From assembly GCF_026965555.1 (NCBI RefSeq), contig NZ_CP114040.1, positions 5,704,001 through 5,768,000 of the forward strand: a stretch of DNA of 64,000 nt, read 5' to 3'. Source of the stretch: Nannocystis punicea (lineage in GTDB: Bacteria; Myxococcota_A; Polyangia; Nannocystales; Nannocystaceae). The position numbers were made by a program, and so were the translations under genes. Under the pieces are notes generated by a model. That model was given only the letters and a program-made list of their open reading frames with translations, was not told the DNA's origin and searched no databases. Below, piece by piece: positions 60,843 to 64,000 of this stretch (within the stretch, counting starts at the first letter, position 1; each line of letters begins with the position of its first letter).

Positions 60843-61767
60843 TCGTTGTCCCAACTCCGGCCACCGCGATCAACGTGCGGATCCGCCCGATGTCTCCTGC
60901 ACCCCGCTGCGCGCCGACGCGCCGCTACCGGCGTCCGCCTGAGTGCGCTGGTGCAGCTCGTGTGCGTCGATCCCACCGCGTGCAGCGTGCTCGACCCTAT
61001 CGACCGCGCCGCTGCCTCACCCGACCCCTCATGTCGCCGCATGATCACGGCCGCGTGAACTTCTGGATCGCGGCTCGTCGCGAACGGAGCCCGGCGCACC
61101 CGCTCGCCGAGCTTGCGAGCGGGCAACGATCTCAGCGCCTCGCGGTGCGACGCTGCCGTCGCCGGTCGCCGCCACCACGCGCGGCGACTTCCATGCCCCC
61201 CGGCGAGCACCAGCATCCCCGCGCTGTCCCATGCGGCGGCCGTCGTCGCTCACGAGGCTGTCTTGACAAACATGCCCCTTGCGACCTGTCCTCATGAACA
61301 GCCAGAGAGTCGACCTCGCGTCCAGCCGGCCCTCCGGGCGGATCAACCTGTCCTGGCGGATAGGTTCAACCCGTCGCTGTCCGCGACCTCGCCTCTTTTC
61401 GCCACGCCGTGCTCGCTCCACGAAGCCGGGCACCCCGCGCAGGCGCTCGGGCCCTCGTGGGGGCCGACGTCGCGTCACCAGGCAAGAGCCGCGCAGCGCC
61501 GAGGTACGGGCCTGCGTCGCCAGAGTGACGCCGCGGCGCGGTCGGGCCGCAGGGCGGCGCGCACCGCGAGCGGCGAGACGAGCGCTTTCACACGACCCTG
61601 AGTCTCAGCCTCGCGCCCGTGTCGAGGTCGCCCGGCCGGTCGCCCTGGACGCCCTCCCTCGGCCGGACAGTGCGCGACCCAAGACCTCCCGCGGGGCTCC
61701 CCGCCGCCCTAGCGAGGCGCTTTCGGCCCTTGCAGAGACGAGGCACTTCGGCCACCCTCCCGGTCTC
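60843..61767. other. Gene-poor gap before the tRNA
   Basis: About 925 bases with no supported gene on either strand. A degenerate repeat-family segment (AACATGCCCCTTGCGACCTGTCCTCATGAACAG) spans 61268-61301. The promoter of the tRNA must lie at its right end but is not clear. Confidence 0.45.
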
Positions 61768-61844
61768 GCTCGCATAGCTCAGTTGGATAGAGCGACAGTT
61801 TCCTAAACTGTAGGTCGCAGGTTCGATCCCTGCTGTGGGCGCCA
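61768..61844 (+). tRNA. tRNA-Arg (anticodon CCT)
   Basis: A 77-base cloverleaf including an encoded 3' CCA. Acceptor GCTCGCA pairs with TGTGGGC (two G-T pairs); the D arm is GCTCAGTTGGATAGAGC; the anticodon stem ACAGT/ACTGT holds the loop TTCCTAA with anticodon CCT; the T arm is GCAGGTTCGATCCCTGC. It reads AGG codons, rare in this GC-rich genome. An integrase relic follows, fitting the use of tRNA 3' ends as integration sites. Confidence 0.96.
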
Positions 61845-61848
61845 GGAG

Positions 61849-61871
61849 CCAGTCCCCTTCAAGGGGGCTGG
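61849..61871 (+). terminator. Hairpin directly behind tRNA-Arg
   Basis: CCAGTCCCCT and AGGGGGCTGG form a 10-pair stem (one G-T) around a TCA loop, five bases after the tRNA. Only a weak T stretch follows (CAGTTTGA), so it is terminator-like or a processing hairpin. Confidence 0.65.
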
Positions 61872-61947
61872 ACAGTTTGATCGAAGCGGCCGGGCTGGCT
61901 GGCCTGTTCGCCGAGATCCGCCCCGGTGAACGTCAGAGGTCTCGCAC

Positions 61948-62345
61948 GTGACCGTCGGCGAATCCGCGGCGCTGTGGCTGGCCGACATGGAGTCGCGCAC
62001 AGCCCCGCGTCCGGACGGACTCGCTCCGGAGGTCAAACGTCATCGCACGCAACGACCGCGAGCCGCCGCTGCCTGTGGACGAGGCCGACATGTCGCCGCT
62101 GCGGGAGGCGATCGACTTCCTCCTCGTCCAGCAGATCAGCGAGGGAGTCCACGACAGCGTGTCGGCGAGTCGCTCGCGTACTTCATCGCGCCCGGGGTTG
62201 TGGCGCGCCTGCGGCTGTTCACCGGCGCTCGTATTGGCGAGACCTGCCGAATCGCGGTCCGCGACTTGCGGCCCGAAGGTCGCGTCCACCTGCCCGAGGC
62301 GAAGACCACGTTTCGGGCGTCTTCAGCCTCAACGTGGTGTAGCTC
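61948..62345 (+). pseudogene. Tyrosine-recombinase (integrase) relic
   Basis: Pieces of a site-specific integrase lie in order in shifting frames: TVGESAALWLADMES, then LPVDEADMSPLREAIDFLLV, then GESLAYFIAPGVVARLRLFT and GARIGETCRIAVRDLRPEGR. The GARIGET block contains the first catalytic Arg of the family (TG.R.GE). The distal HxxR and Tyr are missing. Together with the tRNA-Arg 100 bases upstream this marks an old integration site; no cargo remains recognisable downstream. Confidence 0.65.
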
Positions 62346-62783
62346 GGATCGAGCGACGAGGTGGTGACCTCCCGCGAGGTCAACGGCGTCGCACGCCGAG
62401 ATACCGCCAGCGCACGGCGACGCTCGCGTCCGTCACCAGGTTCGCGGAACCGATAAGCCTCGCAGTGTAAGAGCCTTCGCCGTGGGCGATCGAGCCGTGC
62501 GCCGCCGATGAAACTCGGTTGTTTGGCGATATCCCGCTCGGCGAACGCCACGACGATCACGTCAAGAGGGTGGTTTCACTTCCTCTCGCCGAAGCGCAAC
62601 GCGAGCGAAGAAGACAAGGCCAACGAACTGAGCAAGGGCACCGCCTTCCTGCCCCTGCAGCGGCGCCGCTACGACCGCGGCCTGCGCACCAGCAGCGGCG
62701 GCAAGAAGAGGCCGCGTAGCGGCCGGGAGCGTGATCGACGGCGGCACTTGCTCCGCAGGTCGGGCCGTGGTCATCTGCCCCGG

Positions 62784-62918
62784 ATGCTGCTGCCCGTCAG
62801 CTGGAGCGACTTCGTTCTCGTCGGGTTCATCGTCTTGTACGCGGTGGTTCAATGGGGCGCTGCACTCCAAGCGCTGGGCATCGTTGGCCTCGCCGCGCCC
62901 ACCAAACGGAAGGTCTGA
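62784..62918 (+). CDS. Small single-span membrane protein
   Basis: 44 residues from the ATG at 62784: MLLPVSWSDFVLVGFIVLYA, with one hydrophobic helix and a basic tail (APTKRKV). A relative lies as a broken fragment at 17665-17800, which supports it being a real gene family. It ends 11 bases before the membrane-protein gene at 62930, probably the same transcript. Longer upstream in-frame sequence is not convincing. Confidence 0.45.
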   Translation: MLLPVSWSDFVLVGFIVLYAVVQWGAALQALGIVGLAAPTKRKV

Positions 62919-62929
62919 AGGTCCTTCGC

Positions 62930-63577
62930 ATGCGCCGCCCCGCCCCCAGTCTCCGCGAGTGCTTCGCTTTCCCCATCAGCACCCCCGAGGGGCGGCGTGA
63001 CGTGCTGCTCGGGGGTACGCTGCTTCTTCTCCCCCTGCTGGGCTGGATTCTCAACCTCGGCCACCGTCTGGATGTCGTCTACCGGGTCTATCACGACGAG
63101 CCGCCGTACTTCCGCGGCTTCGCGCCCTGGGGTCACACCTTGCGCCGAGGGTTCCGCGCCTTCGCGGCGATCACCGTCTACCTCATGCCCGCCATCCTCC
63201 TCGCGGGCGCGACCGCGGCCCTTCACTGCCATGCGCGCTCGGCCCTGATCTGGGTGACAGGCCCGCTCGCGCTCGCATGTTTCTTGATCGCGATCTATGC
63301 GCTGCCCGGCGGGATGACCTACAACGCAGCATTCAATGATCTCTCCTATCTGTACCGACCGGACAAGGCGTTGCGACGAGCGCTGGACGGCGGTTCCTCA
63401 TACCTTCGCGCCTGGGCCATCGCCATCGCCGCCATGGCACTCACTCCGCTTGGCCTCCTCGCGCTCGGCGTTGGCTTCTTCTACAGCAGCGTGTGGGGCT
63501 GGAGCGTCGTCGGCTACGCATTCTCGCGCGCCCTCGTCCTCAAAGAAAGCTCCTCCGTCCGCCCGCCGCCTCCGTAA
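62930..63577 (+). CDS. Multi-span membrane protein (DUF4013-like)
   Basis: 215 residues from the ATG at 62930. N-terminal SLRECFAFPISTPEGRRDVL precedes hydrophobic helices (LLGGTLLLLPLLGWILNLG, FAAITVYLMPAILLAGATAA, LIWVTGPLALACFLIAIYAL, AIAIAAMALTPLGLLALGVG, VWGWSVVGYAFSRALVL). The loop YRVYHDEPPYFRGFAPWGHT and the AFN motif resemble DUF4013 membrane proteins, whose role is unknown. A strong hairpin follows its stop. Confidence 0.75.
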   Translation: MRRPAPSLRECFAFPISTPEGRRDVLLGGTLLLLPLLGWILNLGHRLDVVYRVYHDEPPYFRGFAPWGHTLRRGFRAFAAITVYLMPAILLAGATAALHCHARSALIWVTGPLALACFLIAIYALPGGMTYNAAFNDLSYLYRPDKALRRALDGGSSYLRAWAIAIAAMALTPLGLLALGVGFFYSSVWGWSVVGYAFSRALVLKESSSVRPPPP

Positions 63578-63578
63578 C

Positions 63579-63618
63579 GGCTCTCCACGCCGCTCGCGGA
63601 CGTAGCGGCGGGAGAGCC
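63579..63618 (+). terminator. Hairpin after the membrane-protein gene
   Basis: GGCTCTCC (63579-63586) pairs with GGAGAGCC (63611-63618), and inside it CGCCGCT pairs with AGCGGCG around a nine-base loop. It begins one base after the stop codon. No T tract follows, so it may be a stabilising or rho-dependent end. Confidence 0.7.
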
Positions 63619-63647
63619 CCGCGGCACTCGGAGTAAGAGCCGCAAGC

Positions 63648-63848
63648 ATGCTTCATCCTGGAGGCGAGCTGACCGTGCAGGACGCCACGCTCACCGACGA
63701 GGTGCTCAAGTTCGAGAGCAGGATGACCGCTTCCACGGCCGGCAAGAAGACGATCACCGGTGAGCTCGAGAGCGCCGTGTGTACTGATAATAACTGCGAA
63801 ATCTTCAAGGAGGCGGTCAGCATCGAGGTCGACGTCGCCGCCCAGTAG
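63648..63848 (+). pseudogene. 5'-truncated fragment, possibly DsbD N-terminal-like domain
   Basis: A 66-residue frame with LKFESRMTASTAGKKTITGE, LESAVCTDNNCEIFKEAVSI and a C-terminal EVDVAAQ. The pattern (F.a..t....G...i.G.l..a.C....C) matches the end of the DsbD N-terminal/thiol-corrector beta domain, where the two Cys form the redox pair. No signal or upstream part is present, so it is probably the 3' end of a lost gene. Confidence 0.5.
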
Positions 63849-64000
63849 CGCGACATGCTTCGTGGCGGAGACGGCGCGGACGGGCGAGCACGACGGCGAA
63901 CAGGCCGATGAGGAGCAAGGCCGGGGTGGAGCCCTCACACGGGGCGCCGGTGCAGGCGCAGCCGTGTTCGACGAGCCCGTCGCCGCCGGCGCTCGTGCCT
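63817..64000 (-). CDS. C-terminus of a MYXO-CTERM-like protein, 5' part outside window
   Basis: The reverse strand is open from the right edge to a TGA at 63817. It reads GTSAGGDGLVEHGCACTGAP, then a hydrophobic helix (PALLLIGLFAVVLA) and a basic end (RPRRLRHEA), the arrangement of a MYXO-CTERM-type anchor with Cys-Ala-Cys in place of the Cys-Gly-Cys of the other two proteins here. The tail is longer than usual. It overlaps the convergent fragment at 63648-63848. Confidence 0.5.
   Translation of the reverse strand, partial: GTSAGGDGLVEHGCACTGAPCEGSTPALLLIGLFAVVLARPRRLRHEACRATGRRRRPRC

Overview
GC-rich, gene-dense chromosomal DNA that most resembles a myxobacterium of the Nannocystis/Plesiocystis type (Myxococcota). 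The window carries about ten secreted lipoproteins with a lipobox Cys followed by long Thr/Ser/Gly/Asp linkers, FG-GAP/VCBS-type and thrombospondin-3 calcium-binding repeats, Cys-rich modules, two proteins with a MYXO-CTERM-like tail (Cys-Gly-Cys, hydrophobic stretch, Arg cluster), and strong CTC/GTC/GAC codon preference. The assignment is inference from gene content; no rRNA or marker gene is present.

Layout. 1-4.0 kb: two small helix-turn-helix genes, an IS5-family (IS427-like) insertion that cut the 5' end off a metallopeptidase/PDZ gene, and a small membrane protein. 4.2-8.4 kb: a P-loop kinase-like gene, a putative PD-(D/E)XK nuclease-like gene, and an LRR/WD40 fusion. 8.9-13.2 kb: a lipoprotein, then a four-gene block (OmpR regulator, sensor kinase, phospholipid N-methyltransferase-like enzyme, DedA protein) whose CTG/GAA-rich codon use differs from its surroundings and looks acquired from a gammaproteobacterium. 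13.5-27.7 kb: LRR lipoprotein, a translationally coupled pair (PARG-like hydrolase plus an EF-Tu paralogue with damaged GTPase motifs), a TSP3 lipoprotein, a MORN/HEAT-like protein, a three-gene overlapping FG-GAP lipoprotein operon, and a MYXO-CTERM-like surface protein. 28-42 kb: an unusual P450, a TPR protein, more FG-GAP and Cys-rich lipoproteins, a kinase-like protein, several decayed genes and tandem repeats, and a large MopE/choice-of-anchor-L lipoprotein. 43.3-49.2 kb: an orphan type VI secretion island (VgrG, unknown protein, GH19 muramidase/chitinase-like effector, DUF4123 adaptor, PAAR protein with a C-terminal NADase-like toxin domain). 50-57 kb: an SBBP-repeat surface protein, an RstA/RstB-like two-component pair whose junction is an exact 80-bp triplication, and a secreted S33-type hydrolase. 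57-64 kb: small exported proteins, a gene-poor palindrome-rich stretch, tRNA-Arg(CCT) with an integrase relic behind it, and the edge of another MYXO-CTERM-like gene.

Two short dispersed repeat families thread the window: a TGTCC-N4-GGACA / CTGTC-N6-GACAG palindrome found both between and inside genes, and AT-richer tandem clusters of GACATG units just beyond gene ends. The strongest leads for something undescribed are the PARG/EF-Tu-like operon (15509-17583), the triplicated regulator-kinase junction (53207-53441), and the T6SS cargo island.
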